Part shown: one piece after another, positions 18,470-29,859 of the stretch
Numbering within the stretch: the stretch's first letter is position 1
Layout: every line of letters starts with the position of its first letter
Source: Dethiosulfatarculus sandiegensis
GTDB taxonomy: Bacteria > Desulfobacterota > Desulfarculia > Desulfarculales > Desulfarculaceae
Length of the DNA: 64,000 nucleotides
Assembly: GCF_000931935.2 (NCBI RefSeq)
Contig: NZ_AZAC01000078.1
Coordinates: 186,001 to 250,000, forward strand
Reading direction: 5' to 3'
The notes under the pieces: model-generated
Seen by the model: the letters and a program-made list of their open reading frames with translations, nothing else
Told to the model about the DNA's origin: nothing
The model's database searches: none
Position numbers and translations under genes: made by a program

Positions 18470-18516
18470 AAAAAAACCGGCCGGGCAAAAATTTTTACAG
18501 CCCAGCCGGTTTTTTG
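18470..18516 (-). terminator. Strong (possibly bidirectional) terminator after engB
   Basis: A 12-bp stem (AACCGGCTGGGC / GCCCGGCCGGTT on the minus strand, one wobble) is followed by eight T residues. It lies just beyond the engB stop at 18537. On the plus strand the stem is also followed by TTTTTT. Confidence 0.88.
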
Positions 18517-18536
18517 TTCAGAAATTACTTTCCCTT

Positions 18537-19145
18537 TCAGGAAAGTTCCTCATTCAAACCGGCCAGCATGCCAAGCCTGTCCAACAGCTTTTCCCTGCCC
18601 ATGCCGTTCACAGCTGAAACCGGCATGAAATCAGGGTCATATTTACCCAACACAGGCCGCAATTTGGCCAGGCGGGCGTTTCTTTTATTGTTGGAAAGTT
18701 TGTCTGCCTTGGTCACCACAATCACAGTGGTGAGGTGTTGGGCCGCCAGATAATCCAAAAGCATGAAGTCCTCTTCAGTGGGTTCACGCCGGATATCCAG
18801 AATAAGGACCACACAGGCCAACGGCTCCCTGGCGGAAAGGTAGCTCTCCACCATGCGCCGCCAGCCCATTTTCACGGAACGGGGCACCTTGGCAAAGCCA
18901 TAGCCCGGCAGGTCAACCAGCCTGAACTGGTCCTGGTTGATGGCAAAAAAGTTGATCTCCTGGGTCCGCCCGGGCTTGCTTGAAACCCTGACCAGCCTTT
19001 TGCGCCTTAAAACGCAATTGATCAAAGAAGACTTGCCCACATTGGAGCGGCCCGCAAAGGCGATCTCGGGCGGGCCGACCGGGGGATAGCCCTTGGGCTT
19101 CACCGCGGCGGTCAAGAAATCGGAATTTTTAATTATGAGCCCCAT
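18537..19145 (-). CDS. engB: Ribosome-biogenesis GTPase EngB (YsxC/YihA)
   Basis: This 202-residue single-domain GTPase has G1 GRSNVGKSSLIN, G3 DLPGYG and G4 TKADK. The SSKPGRTQ switch I segment is typical of EngB, which helps assemble the large ribosomal subunit. The start is set at ATG 19145, preceded by AAGGCAGG and placed 7 bases after the upstream aminotransferase stop, rather than at an ATG at 19226 that would overlap that gene. It is probably co-transcribed with the aminotransferase and ends at a terminator. Confidence 0.94.
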   Translation of the reverse strand: MGLIIKNSDFLTAAVKPKGYPPVGPPEIAFAGRSNVGKSSLINCVLRRKRLVRVSSKPGRTQEINFFAINQDQFRLVDLPGYGFAKVPRSVKMGWRRMVESYLSAREPLACVVLILDIRREPTEEDFMLLDYLAAQHLTTVIVVTKADKLSNNKRNARLAKLRPVLGKYDPDFMPVSAVNGMGREKLLDRLGMLAGLNEELS

Positions 19146-19152
19146 ACCTGCC

Positions 19153-20319
19153 TTAGCTGTAAAAACGTTTGATATAGTCGTCCAGACGCGTAAGCGCCTT
19201 TTCAATGTTCTCCAGGCTGTTGGCATAGGAGAACCGGAGATAGCCCTTGCCGCCGGGGCCGAAATCGCAGCCCGGGGTCACCGCTACACCGGCGTTTTCC
19301 AGGATATGGAAGGCCAGGCGGTAGTCGTCCGGGTCCAGGTGATCCGCCTTGGCCAGGACATAAAAGGCCCCGGTGGGCGGCACCTTGATGCCCAGTCCCA
19401 ACTGACGCAACCCCTCCACCAGGCGCAGCCTGCGGGCGTTGTATTTTTCCTTCATGCGCTCGGTCTCTTCCCTGGTCTGGGTCAGGGCGGCGATGCCGGC
19501 CCACTGGCTCATGGAAGGAGCGCAAATGGCGAAGTTTTGATGCATCTTCTGCAAGGCCCGGATATGGGTCTTGGGAGAGATGATGTAACCCAGGCGCCAG
19601 CCGGTCATGGCATAGAGCTTGGAAAAGCCGTTCAGCACAAAGGCGTCCTTGGTGAACTCCAAGATGCTGTGGTCCTCGTCGCCATAGGAAAGGCCGTGGT
19701 AGATCTCATCGCTGATCACATAAGGCGGGCCGTCCGTGCCCGGAGCAAGGTCGGCGATGGCTTTCATGCGCTCGGCACTCATGACCTGACCGGTGGGGTT
19801 GGCAGGGGAGTTGAGCATCAATCCCTTGGTCCTACCGGTTATTTGGGCCTTTATCTCTTCGGGCCGATACTGGAAGGCATCGTCTTCCCTGACCGGGATG
19901 CGCACAGCCTTGCCGCCGGTGAAGGTGATGAAATTTTCGTAACAGGCATAACAGGGATCGCTTATGATCACTTCATCGCCCTGTTCCAAAAGGGCGTTGA
20001 AGATCATAAGCATGGCCGGGCTGGTGCCGGAGGTGACCACAACCTGGTCCGGGTCCACCTCCACCCCATAGGTCTGGTGATAATGATCGCATATGGCCTG
20101 GCGCAGTTCGGGCACGCCCAGGGAGTTGGTGTAATGGGTGCGGCCCTTTTTCATGGCCTCGTAGGCCGCTTCGCAGACCACACTGGGGGTGTCAAAATCC
20201 GGCTCACCCACCTCCAGATGGATAATCTCCTTGCCCTCTTTTTCCAGGGCCTGGGCCTTTTCCAGCACGTCCATTACTATGAATGCGGGCAGATTCTCAG
20301 CCCGTTTGGTGCAGCTCAT
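19153..20319 (-). CDS. Class I/II pyridoxal-phosphate aminotransferase
   Basis: This 388-residue fold-type I aminotransferase is of the aspartate aminotransferase Igamma/AspC-like group. It has LEVGEPDFDTP near the N-terminus, SPANPTGQV (substrate/PLP contact), YVISDEIYHGL and the PLP Schiff-base lysine in NGFSKLYAMTGWRLGY. It would transfer amino groups between an amino acid and 2-oxoglutarate. The exact substrate (aspartate, tyrosine, LL-DAP and so on) is not fixed by these motifs. It is 23 bases from hisG on the same strand, so it could supply the aminotransferase step of histidine or aromatic synthesis; that is inference. Confidence 0.9.
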   Translation of the reverse strand: MSCTKRAENLPAFIVMDVLEKAQALEKEGKEIIHLEVGEPDFDTPSVVCEAAYEAMKKGRTHYTNSLGVPELRQAICDHYHQTYGVEVDPDQVVVTSGTSPAMLMIFNALLEQGDEVIISDPCYACYENFITFTGGKAVRIPVREDDAFQYRPEEIKAQITGRTKGLMLNSPANPTGQVMSAERMKAIADLAPGTDGPPYVISDEIYHGLSYGDEDHSILEFTKDAFVLNGFSKLYAMTGWRLGYIISPKTHIRALQKMHQNFAICAPSMSQWAGIAALTQTREETERMKEKYNARRLRLVEGLRQLGLGIKVPPTGAFYVLAKADHLDPDDYRLAFHILENAGVAVTPGCDFGPGGKGYLRFSYANSLENIEKALTRLDDYIKRFYS

Positions 20320-20342
20320 GGTTATTGACTCCCCTTTATCTC

Positions 20343-21218
20343 TCAGATTACCTTATTCAGTGCGTATTCTATGATGCCTTCCGCGCCCTTATCCATAAGC
20401 TCGGGAATCAGATCGCGCACCCTACCCTCCTCCACAACGGTCTCAACGCTGAACCATTCGCTGCCATAGAGATTGGCCACGGTGGGAGCGTTTAAGCTGG
20501 GCAGGGCCTCGACAATATCCTGCAATTTGAGCTTAGGCACGTTCATCTTGAGCGCCACCAGCTTTTCAGCCACCAAAGCGGCCTTGAGCAGAAGGGAAAC
20601 CTGCTGGATCTTTTTACGCTTCTCAGGGTTCTGCCAGACCTCTTTATTGGCAATGAGCTGAGTGGTGGATTGCATGAGTTCATCTATAATCTCAAGGCCG
20701 TGAGCCTTTATGGTGGAACCGGTCTCGGTGACCTCCACTATGGCGTCGGCCAGGCCGTTGACCACCTTGGCCTCGGTTGCGCCCCAGGAGAAATGCACCT
20801 CCACGGGTATGCCTTTTTCTTCAAAAAAGCGGCGGGTGAAATTGACCATCTCAGTGGCCACCCTTTTACCGGCCAGATCCTCCGCCTTTTTGATCCCGGA
20901 ATCCTTGTCCACAGCCAAAACCCAGCGGGCCGGACGAGCCGAGACCTTGGAGTAGACCATCTCCTCCACATACTCCACCACGGAGTCGTTCTCCAGGATC
21001 CAGTCCTTGCCCGTGAGGCCTGCGTCCAGGGTGCCGTTTTCCACATAACGGCTCATTTCCTGGGCCCGGCAAAGCGAACAATCAATCTCATCGTCATTGA
21101 TCTCGGGGAAATAAGAACGGCCGTTTACGTTTATCTTCCAGCCGGCCCTTTCAAAAAGGCGTATGGTTGCGTTCTGCAGACTGCCTTTGGGGATGCCAAG
21201 TTTCAATTTTTCCTTCAT
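20343..21218 (-). CDS. hisG: ATP phosphoribosyltransferase, long form (HisG)
   Basis: This 291-residue HisG catalyses the first step of histidine synthesis, joining ATP and PRPP. It has [21 protein letters not shown] at the start (split: [13 protein letters not shown]), GLTGKDW and the PRPP loop in [20 protein letters not shown]. The extra 80 residues beyond about 210 form the ACT-like allosteric domain of the long, HisZ-independent form. The ATG overlaps the stop of hisI by four bases, so translation is coupled. Confidence 0.95.
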   Translation of the reverse strand: MKEKLKLGIPKGSLQNATIRLFERAGWKINVNGRSYFPEINDDEIDCSLCRAQEMSRYVENGTLDAGLTGKDWILENDSVVEYVEEMVYSKVSARPARWVLAVDKDSGIKKAEDLAGKRVATEMVNFTRRFFEEKGIPVEVHFSWGATEAKVVNGLADAIVEVTETGSTIKAHGLEIIDELMQSTTQLIANKEVWQNPEKRKKIQQVSLLLKAALVAEKLVALKMNVPKLKLQDIVEALPSLNAPTVANLYGSEWFSVETVVEEGRVRDLIPELMDKGAEGIIEYALNKVI

Positions 21219-21592
21219 TTTCCGTAAACCTCCTCAGGATCAAACACCGGTTCGCCTTCTGTCACCAATTCATCTCCGGAAACCCTGCGGTAAAAGCAGG
21301 TCCGCATTCCGGTATGGCAGGCCGCGCCACCGATCTGTTCCACTTTGTAGATCACGGTATCGTCGTCGCAGTCCACATAAATATCTTTAATTATTTGTAC
21401 GTTCCCGCTGGTACCGCCCTTGTGCCACAATTCCTGGCGGCTCCTGGACCAATAATGGGCCTCTTTGGTCTCAAGGGTCTTTTCCCAGGCCTCCTGGTTG
21501 ATATAGGCCAGCATCAGGATCTCGCCGGTTGCCGCGTCCTGGGCTATGGCGGGGATCAGTCCTTTTGTCTTTTCAAAATCTAATTTGACCAT
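21215..21592 (-). CDS. hisI: Phosphoribosyl-AMP cyclohydrolase (HisI)
   Basis: This 125-residue single-domain HisI opens the purine ring of phosphoribosyl-AMP, the third step of histidine synthesis. Metal-binding motifs are visible: VDCDDDTV for magnesium and the cysteines in [13 protein letters not shown] for zinc, along with [14 protein letters not shown] and [12 protein letters not shown]. It lacks the HisE pyrophosphohydrolase domain fused to it in enterobacteria. It overlaps hisG by four bases. Confidence 0.95.
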   Translation of the reverse strand: MVKLDFEKTKGLIPAIAQDAATGEILMLAYINQEAWEKTLETKEAHYWSRSRQELWHKGGTSGNVQIIKDIYVDCDDDTVIYKVEQIGGAACHTGMRTCFYRRVSGDELVTEGEPVFDPEEVYGK

Positions 21593-21655
21593 CTAAATCC
21601 TGCCTTTTTCAGTACAAAAGGGAATAAATTTTTGTACTCGGGTGAAAAACAGTTG

Positions 21656-22702
21656 TCAAGCGTGATGCCGGGCAGCCAAGGTGCCGCAGGCGGCCGAGAT
21701 ATCTGCACCCCGGGGTCTGCGCACCAAGGCGGTGATATGGTGCTCTACCAGGGCGTTTTGAAAGGCGGCCACTTCATCGGGCAAAGGAGCCCGGAATTCG
21801 GCCTTTGGAAAGGGATTAAAGGCAATAAGATTGACCTTGCAGCGCAGGCCATGGCAAAAGCGCATCAACTGTTTGGCATGCTCGGGCTGGTCGTTCACCC
21901 CGCCCAAAAGGACATATTCCAGGGTGATTCGCCGGGTGGGCTTAAGGGGATAGGCCATGAGGGCCTCTTTCAACCGGTCCAGGCCGTAACGGTGGTTCAC
22001 CGGCATCAGGCGGGACCGCAACTCGTCATTGGGCGCATTCAAGCTCACAGCCAGGGCCGCGGTTGTGGCCCTGGCGAACTCTGGCAGTTTATCCACCCTG
22101 CCCACTGTGGAGACCGTAACCTTGCGCTGGCTCATCTGAAGCCCATATTCGCCAAGAATATTATCCAGGGCCAGGCACACGAAATCCAGGTTATCCAAGG
22201 GTTCGCCCATGCCCATGAAGACCAGGTTGGTCAAGGGTTTGTCAGGCTCGGCCAGATCCCTGGCCACCAGCACCTGCCCCATGATCTCGGCCGGAGTCAG
22301 GTTTCTCTGAAAACCCAAGGAAGCGGTTCGGCAGAAGCGGCACCCCTGGCGGCAACCCACCTGAGTGGAAACGCAAAGGGTGCTGTGGTCCTCCTCCGGC
22401 ATCAAGACACTCTCCACCAGGGCGCCATCGGCCATCTGGTGGAGAAATTTTCTGGTGCCGTCTCCCGCCTCTTCCACCTTGATCGGTTCATACCAGAACA
22501 AGGAAGCGGCTTCGGACAGCCTTCTGCGCAGTTCCTTGGAAAGATCGGTCATGGCCGAAATTTCCCGAGCGCCCCTTCTGTAGAGCCAGGCCAGAATCTG
22601 CCTGGCCCGATAGGGCTTTTCGCCCAGACGAACCATGAGATCCTGCACCTCCATGGCGCTTAAGTCCCGCAGGTCAGGTTTATGTGCCTTTAACTCGGAC
22701 AT
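21656..22702 (-). CDS. rlmN: 23S rRNA A2503/tRNA A37 C2-methyltransferase (RlmN)
   Basis: This 348-residue radical SAM methyltransferase has the cluster motif C-x3-C-x2-C in CRQGCRFCRTA and the methyl-carrying cysteine near the end in SAACGTLAA. GEKPYRARQILAWLYRRG near residue 25 and VFMGMGEPLDN are RlmN hallmarks. It methylates C2 of A2503 in 23S rRNA and A37 of some tRNAs. The start is set at ATG 22702, where homology begins. No clear ribosome site precedes it, and the frame is open to another ATG at 22807. Confidence 0.93.
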   Translation of the reverse strand: MSELKAHKPDLRDLSAMEVQDLMVRLGEKPYRARQILAWLYRRGAREISAMTDLSKELRRRLSEAASLFWYEPIKVEEAGDGTRKFLHQMADGALVESVLMPEEDHSTLCVSTQVGCRQGCRFCRTASLGFQRNLTPAEIMGQVLVARDLAEPDKPLTNLVFMGMGEPLDNLDFVCLALDNILGEYGLQMSQRKVTVSTVGRVDKLPEFARATTAALAVSLNAPNDELRSRLMPVNHRYGLDRLKEALMAYPLKPTRRITLEYVLLGGVNDQPEHAKQLMRFCHGLRCKVNLIAFNPFPKAEFRAPLPDEVAAFQNALVEHHITALVRRPRGADISAACGTLAARHHA

Positions 22703-23019
22703 GGAGGTAATATACCAAAAAGCAAACCAATTCCCATGGGATGCCGGGAAAGAGTTAAAGAAAACAGCCTTCAACCCCAAAACCAGGGGGGAGGCATTCA
22801 TATTCAACTAACTGAAAAAAAAGATAAAATAAAAAATGTTTCAAAAGACCTCCTTTTATATGAACATCCGGTTTACGAGACGGGGGGCATACTCCGGGAG
22901 CTTGACCGGCCTGGGGGATAAGGGTATTTTGGAATCTTGAAACAGGGTGTAAAGCAAACCTTAAGGTCTAATTTCGTCCGGCTCACCGGATAGACTCGCA
23001 GAGGTTGATTAGGGCGCTT
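22703..23019. other. Divergent intergenic region between rlmN and recN
   Basis: These 317 bases should contain both outward promoters. A TTGAAA at 22937-22942 is a possible -35 for recN, but no good -10 follows at 17 bases. I see no recognisable SOS box and no gene. Confidence 0.4.
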
Positions 23020-24735
23020 ATGCTTAGCTTTCTTCGAATAAAAGACTTCGCACTCATCAAATCCCTGGAGATGGAGCTGGGCCCCGGCCTGACCGTGATA
23101 ACCGGTGAGACCGGCGCGGGAAAATCCATTATCCTGGCCGCTTTGAGCTTGATTTTAGGGCAAAGGGCAACCAGCGGACTTATCAGGGAAAACAGTGATT
23201 CCGCCGTGGTGGAGGCTCTTTTTGAACTCTCCCAACCAAGCCCGGCCGGAGACCTTTTGGAAGATCCCCAAGAAGACCGGGAGCTGGTGATCAAAAGGGT
23301 TGTAAACCAACAGGGCAGAAACCGGGTGCAGATAAACGGATCTTTGGCCAACTTGAGCCGACTGACCGAGCTGGCCCCCTTTCTGGTCAGCATCTGCGGC
23401 CAGCATGCCCATCAAAGCCTCCTGAGTCCGGAAGAGCACCTGTATCTACTCGATGCCTTTGCCAACCTGGAGGAAAACCGCCGTCAGGTCGAAAAAGGTG
23501 TAGCCGAGCTTAAAAAACTCTCAAACCAAATCAGAAAAACCCAAAAAGACCTGGCTGACCGGGAACTGAAACGGGATTTTCTCAACCTGCAGATCAACGA
23601 GCTGGAAGCAGCGGGACTTGATCCGGCCGAAGAGGCAAACCTCAAGGCTGAACGAAGTTTTTTGGCTAATGCGGAAAAGGTCATGAGGCTGGGTTCCGGG
23701 GCCGACCACACCCTTTATGCCGCTGACCAGGATTCCGTATTGGAGAACCTCTCCAAGGTTCGGGACATGCTGATCGATCTGGCCCGGATTGACCCAAGGG
23801 TCAAGACCATGGCCGATACGGTGGAAGAGGCCTATTACCAACTGGACGACGTGGGCACCGAGCTGCGCGACTACCTGGCCGGGCTCTCTTTTGACCACGG
23901 CAGGCTGGATTGGCTTGAATCCCGGCTGGCCTCTTTGCAGAGGCTGGTGCGCAAATACGGCGGTGACGTGGAAAGCGCGCTTAAGACCCTGGAGCAGGCC
24001 AAAAGGGAGCTGGCCGGCCTGGAAAAGGGCGAGGACACCCTGAAAGAGCTGGAAGGAAAATACAGCCGGGTCTTGGAACAAACCCTGGCCCTGGCCGGGG
24101 ATTTAAGCACCGGACGCAAAGATTCCGGCAGGAAGTTGGCCCGGGCGGTGGAGGGCGAGCTCAAGGAACTGGGCATGGAACACTGCCGGTTTGAGATCAG
24201 GTTCAAGCATCCTAATGCAAACGCGCTGGAAACGGAAAAAGGCCCCTTGTCCCCTTCTGGCCTGGAAGAAGTGCATTTTTACCTGGCCCCCAACCCGGGA
24301 GAGGGTTATCGCCCCCTGGCCCAGATAGCCAGCGGCGGAGAGCTTTCCCGCATACTGCTGGCCCTACAGGCCTTGGCGGCCCACAAGAGAAGTGCGGGGC
24401 TTCAGGTCTTTGACGAAGTTGACGCAGGCATAGGCGGGGCTATCGGATCGGCTGTGGGCCGCAAGCTGGCCCGCTTGAGTAAAGACATGCAGGTGATCTG
24501 CATAACCCACCTGCCCCAGATAGCCGCCTGGGGCGATCGCCACTTTGTAGTGAGAAAAGAAGTGGCAAACGGGCGCACCATAACCAACCTGATCCGCCTG
24601 GATCAGGACAAGCGCATCCACGAGCTTACCCGCATGCTGGCAGGCGAAGGCGACGGACAGGCGGCAAGGGAACATGCCAGACAGATGCTTTCCGCGGCCT
24701 TTGAACAAAAACAAAACCCCCGCCCAGTTGTCTGA
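23020..24735 (+). CDS. recN: DNA repair protein RecN
   Basis: This 571-residue SMC-like ATPase works in double-strand-break repair. The Walker A motif GETGAGKS is at residues 29-36. A long coiled-coil middle spans about 150-370. The signature IASGGELSRILLALQAL, Walker B LQVFDEVDAGIGG and ITHLPQIAAWGDRHF come near the end. ATG 23020 (MLSFLRIKDFALI) is preferred over an in-frame TTG at 23005, as the family begins at this segment and AGGG precedes it. Confidence 0.95.
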   Translation: MLSFLRIKDFALIKSLEMELGPGLTVITGETGAGKSIILAALSLILGQRATSGLIRENSDSAVVEALFELSQPSPAGDLLEDPQEDRELVIKRVVNQQGRNRVQINGSLANLSRLTELAPFLVSICGQHAHQSLLSPEEHLYLLDAFANLEENRRQVEKGVAELKKLSNQIRKTQKDLADRELKRDFLNLQINELEAAGLDPAEEANLKAERSFLANAEKVMRLGSGADHTLYAADQDSVLENLSKVRDMLIDLARIDPRVKTMADTVEEAYYQLDDVGTELRDYLAGLSFDHGRLDWLESRLASLQRLVRKYGGDVESALKTLEQAKRELAGLEKGEDTLKELEGKYSRVLEQTLALAGDLSTGRKDSGRKLARAVEGELKELGMEHCRFEIRFKHPNANALETEKGPLSPSGLEEVHFYLAPNPGEGYRPLAQIASGGELSRILLALQALAAHKRSAGLQVFDEVDAGIGGAIGSAVGRKLARLSKDMQVICITHLPQIAAWGDRHFVVRKEVANGRTITNLIRLDQDKRIHELTRMLAGEGDGQAAREHARQMLSAAFEQKQNPRPVV

Positions 24736-24812
24736 GCAGGGGTATTTGATCAATTTAGAGCTGGCTTTTGGCGTCTGCCGGTTTTTTTTAAAAGGCCCCC
24801 TTGGACAACAAT
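24712..24812 (+). terminator. Probable termination region after recN
   Basis: Two weak candidates are seen. CCCCGCCCAG-TTGT-CTGAGCAGGGG overlaps the recN stop and is followed by TATTT. A short CTGGC/GCCGG hairpin ends in eight T residues at about 24780-24789. Neither is strong alone. Confidence 0.4.
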
Positions 24813-24831
24813 GAAAACGGTTTTCCCCGTT
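24813..24831 (-). terminator. Weak terminator after the lipoprotein gene
   Basis: On the minus strand, AAACGG-GGAAAA-CCGTTT is followed by TC, giving a 6-bp stem just beyond the lipoprotein stop at 24849. Confidence is low. Confidence 0.35.
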
Positions 24832-24848
24832 TGACCCGTGTGCAAACC

Positions 24849-25898
24849 TTATAAGGGACGCACCACCTGTCCGGGTTTATAGACGACCGGTTCAGGTTCC
24901 AGCTTGGGCTCGGGCTCGGGCTTGGCCTTTGCCTCATCACCCATTTTCTCGCCTTCCAGTTTTTCATCGGAAAGTTTCTCGGGTTCGGGTTTTTCAACCA
25001 CCTCGGGCGGGACAACCTCAGCCCAGGAAGTGTCTTGCCCCAACTCCAGCAACCGGACCTTGCCGATCAGCTTACCGGGCAGATACACCATGCGGCCCGA
25101 GCCGGATTTGATCTTCTCTCCCAGGGCCTGAACCGCCAGCAAATCACCCTGATTCAAGCCGGTGTCCCTGGCCACGGTGAGCAAAAGCCTGTTGCCTTCC
25201 ACTGCCAGCACCAAGCCGCTCCACTTATGGTCTTCAAGCTTTTCCTCCACCCATTCCATACTGGGTTCAGTCAGCTCTTTGACCAGCTCATCCACCTTTT
25301 TGGGGTCCGGCTTGGCGCCCATGGCAACAGCCTGGGCCTTGACCTCGTCAATTTCCAGATTGGACTTGATGCTTCCCACATCAAAAAAAGCACCGGAGAT
25401 AACATCCACCAGGGCCATATCCAGTTCCAGGTTCAAAAAAGGCGTATTCTCTCTCATACCGTAGATGCCGGTGAGCCGATGGGTAACCGAAAGGTCGGTG
25501 ATCTGGGCCCTTAACACCACATTGAGCCCCAGCTTGCGGGCGGCCAGGACCAGACGCTCTTCAGGATCGGTGATTTCCTTGGGCACCATGGCCTCGGCGT
25601 CCGTAAGCCGGGACGGGTCCACCAAGTGGATATTATCCATTTCCCCCAGCTTGGCGACCAGTTGCCCATAGATCTCATCCGCCTTTGGCTTAAGGCCTTC
25701 AACTCCGCTGGTAAAGGGCAAGGCAACCATCCGCTTGCGTAAGGAGTCTCCCTTGGATGAAAAGGTTTCCCCCACATACTTGGCTGTATCAGAGGCCAGG
25801 GTGGAGAAACCGCAGCCCGAAGCCAATGCCAGAACAGAAATTAGGGCCAGACAGATCAATAATCTTAAAATATCTGACGGCTTACGGCGTGGCGACAT
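24849..25898 (-). CDS. Outer-membrane-type lipoprotein with acidic/proline-rich tail
   Basis: This 349-residue predicted lipoprotein has a hydrophobic signal (LLICLALISVLALASGC) ending in a lipobox, with the modified cysteine about residue 29. Residues about 55-200 (RMVALPFTSGVEGLKPKADEIY; VVLRAQITDLSV; DMALVDVISGAFFD) resemble the CsgG/FlgT-like nucleotide-binding-type fold of periplasmic assembly proteins. A following segment (GLNQGDLLAVQA) recalls FlgT C-terminal beta domains. The last 65 residues are a low-complexity Pro/Glu/Lys tail. ATG 25898 has GCGGAG upstream and is preferred to TTG 25904. No flagellar genes are nearby, so the function is unknown; the fold statement is a weak pattern match. 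Confidence 0.6.
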   Translation of the reverse strand: MSPRRKPSDILRLLICLALISVLALASGCGFSTLASDTAKYVGETFSSKGDSLRKRMVALPFTSGVEGLKPKADEIYGQLVAKLGEMDNIHLVDPSRLTDAEAMVPKEITDPEERLVLAARKLGLNVVLRAQITDLSVTHRLTGIYGMRENTPFLNLELDMALVDVISGAFFDVGSIKSNLEIDEVKAQAVAMGAKPDPKKVDELVKELTEPSMEWVEEKLEDHKWSGLVLAVEGNRLLLTVARDTGLNQGDLLAVQALGEKIKSGSGRMVYLPGKLIGKVRLLELGQDTSWAEVVPPEVVEKPEPEKLSDEKLEGEKMGDEAKAKPEPEPKLEPEPVVYKPGQVVRPL

Positions 25899-25987
25899 AG
25901 ACAATGCTCCGCATATTTAAACGTGTGAGAAGGGGGTGATCTTAAAAGTCGTTATCACCGCATCTTACAGCACCTTTTCCGCCCAGG

Positions 25988-26266
25988 CTAGTAGCGAATG
26001 CCAAAATCAGGGTATGACTCAGGTTTATCAAGCCATTTAACCTCAACCTTGCTTACCCGGGCGTTGGGCGAGCCCTGGTGACACCAGCTTATAGCCTGTT
26101 CCACTGTTTCCCTGGGGCCGGTGAAGACAGCCTCCACCTGGCCTGTAGGCAGATTCTTGACATAACCTGTAAGGCCCAGGGAACGGGCCTGTTTTTCGGT
26201 GTGAGCCCTGTACCAGACCCCCTGCACCACTCCTGAAATAATTACTTTTGCCTGGGTATCGGTCAT
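25988..26266 (-). CDS. acyP: Acylphosphatase
   Basis: This 92-residue alpha/beta enzyme hydrolyses carboxyl-phosphate bonds. The catalytic pair is visible: Arg in GVVQGVWYRAHT and Asn in GYVKNLPTGQVEAVF. The length matches the family. It is 10 bases downstream of ligA on the same strand and probably shares its transcript. Confidence 0.93.
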   Translation of the reverse strand: MTDTQAKVIISGVVQGVWYRAHTEKQARSLGLTGYVKNLPTGQVEAVFTGPRETVEQAISWCHQGSPNARVSKVEVKWLDKPESYPDFGIRY

Positions 26267-26276
26267 TTGGGACTCC

Positions 26277-28675
<2,399 letters not shown>

Positions 28676-29800
28676 TTATTTAAGGAGCATCCGCTCTATA
28701 TCCGCGGTCACCCTTTGGGCTGTCTTACCGTCCCAGAACTTGGGGGGATCAGGCTTTTTAAGCGGATTCTCTAAGATTTCATGCACCAATCCCGTCAGTT
28801 CTTCGGCCTTGCATAAACGGTTGGTTCCCCGGGTTACGGTAATGGGTCTTTCCGTGTTGGGCCTCATGGTCAGACAGGGAATGCCCAGGTAAGTGGTCTC
28901 TTCCTGCAGCCCGCCGGAATCCGTTATGGCCAGACGGCTGTTAAACAAAATATTCATAAAAGGAATATAACTCAAGGGTTCCAAAAGCTTAAGACCGGTA
29001 GTCCGGCCAAGCTCCCGCCAAAGGCCAAACTCCTCCAGGTTTTTCTTTGTTCGGGGATGCACCGGAAAAACCAGTTCCAGCCTTTCGCTCAATTCCCGCA
29101 ATATTCGGATCATTTGAGAAAGTTTTTGCCCGCTGTCAACCGTGGCGGGCCTGTGCAGGGTCACCACTGCATATTCGCGGGGTTTGAGACCCAGGCTCTT
29201 TGCTGTCCGGTCCGCTTCTATTTTAGGGCGCATCATCTCCAGGGAATCTATCATGATATTGCCCACCAGCTTTATCCGGGCCGGATCGATTCCCTCTTTG
29301 ATCAAATTTTGATCGGCATCCTCGGAAGGGGTCCACAACCTGTCGGCCAGGGTGTCTGTCAAAAGCCGGTTTATTTCCTCGGGCATGGTGCGGTCATAGG
29401 ATCTCAGCCCGGCCTCCAGATGAGCAACAGGCACCCCCAGCTTGGCGGCGGCCAGGGCACAGGCCAAAGTGGCGTTTACATCGCCCACCACCACCACCAG
29501 CCGGGGGTTCTCTTTCAAAAGCAGTTCCCCATAGGACATAAGGGTTCGACCGGTCTGCTCCGCATGGGTGCCGCTGCCGATATTGAGGTTGATATGGGGT
29601 TGTTGCAGGCCAAGATCCTCAAAAAAGCCTCTCGACATATTACGGTCATAATGCTGGCCCGTATGAACAATAACTCCTTTGAGCAACGGATTTTGCTTGA
29701 TAGCGTGAAAAAGCGGCCCGATCTTCATGAAGTTGGGCCTGGCCGCACCTATCAAATGGATTAAGGCTCCGTTTTTCAAAGGCATGTTCACCAGTTGCAT
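28676..29800 (-). CDS. wecB: UDP-N-acetylglucosamine 2-epimerase (non-hydrolysing)
   Basis: This 374-residue GT-B-fold epimerase interconverts UDP-GlcNAc and UDP-ManNAc for surface glycans. Motifs include GAARPNFMKIGPL at the start, HTGQHYDRNMS, HLEAGLRSYDRTMPEEINRL and DSGGLQEETTYLGIPCLTMR. It follows the sulfurylase-like/APS kinase gene by about 60 bases on the same strand, so the two may form a unit concerned with glycan precursors. The glycosyltransferase cluster at the window start is over 22 kb away. Confidence 0.93.
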   Translation of the reverse strand: MQLVNMPLKNGALIHLIGAARPNFMKIGPLFHAIKQNPLLKGVIVHTGQHYDRNMSRGFFEDLGLQQPHINLNIGSGTHAEQTGRTLMSYGELLLKENPRLVVVVGDVNATLACALAAAKLGVPVAHLEAGLRSYDRTMPEEINRLLTDTLADRLWTPSEDADQNLIKEGIDPARIKLVGNIMIDSLEMMRPKIEADRTAKSLGLKPREYAVVTLHRPATVDSGQKLSQMIRILRELSERLELVFPVHPRTKKNLEEFGLWRELGRTTGLKLLEPLSYIPFMNILFNSRLAITDSGGLQEETTYLGIPCLTMRPNTERPITVTRGTNRLCKAEELTGLVHEILENPLKKPDPPKFWDGKTAQRVTADIERMLLK

Positions 29801-29859
29801 AGGCTTATTCAGATCCTTGTCATGGTTTTTTTTGAAAACTGTCGGGGCAAGCCATGCTC

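Noticed and set aside
19093-20328. Long plus-strand frame of 411 codons opposite the aminotransferase
   Set aside because: Antisense shadow of a well-supported aminotransferase gene.
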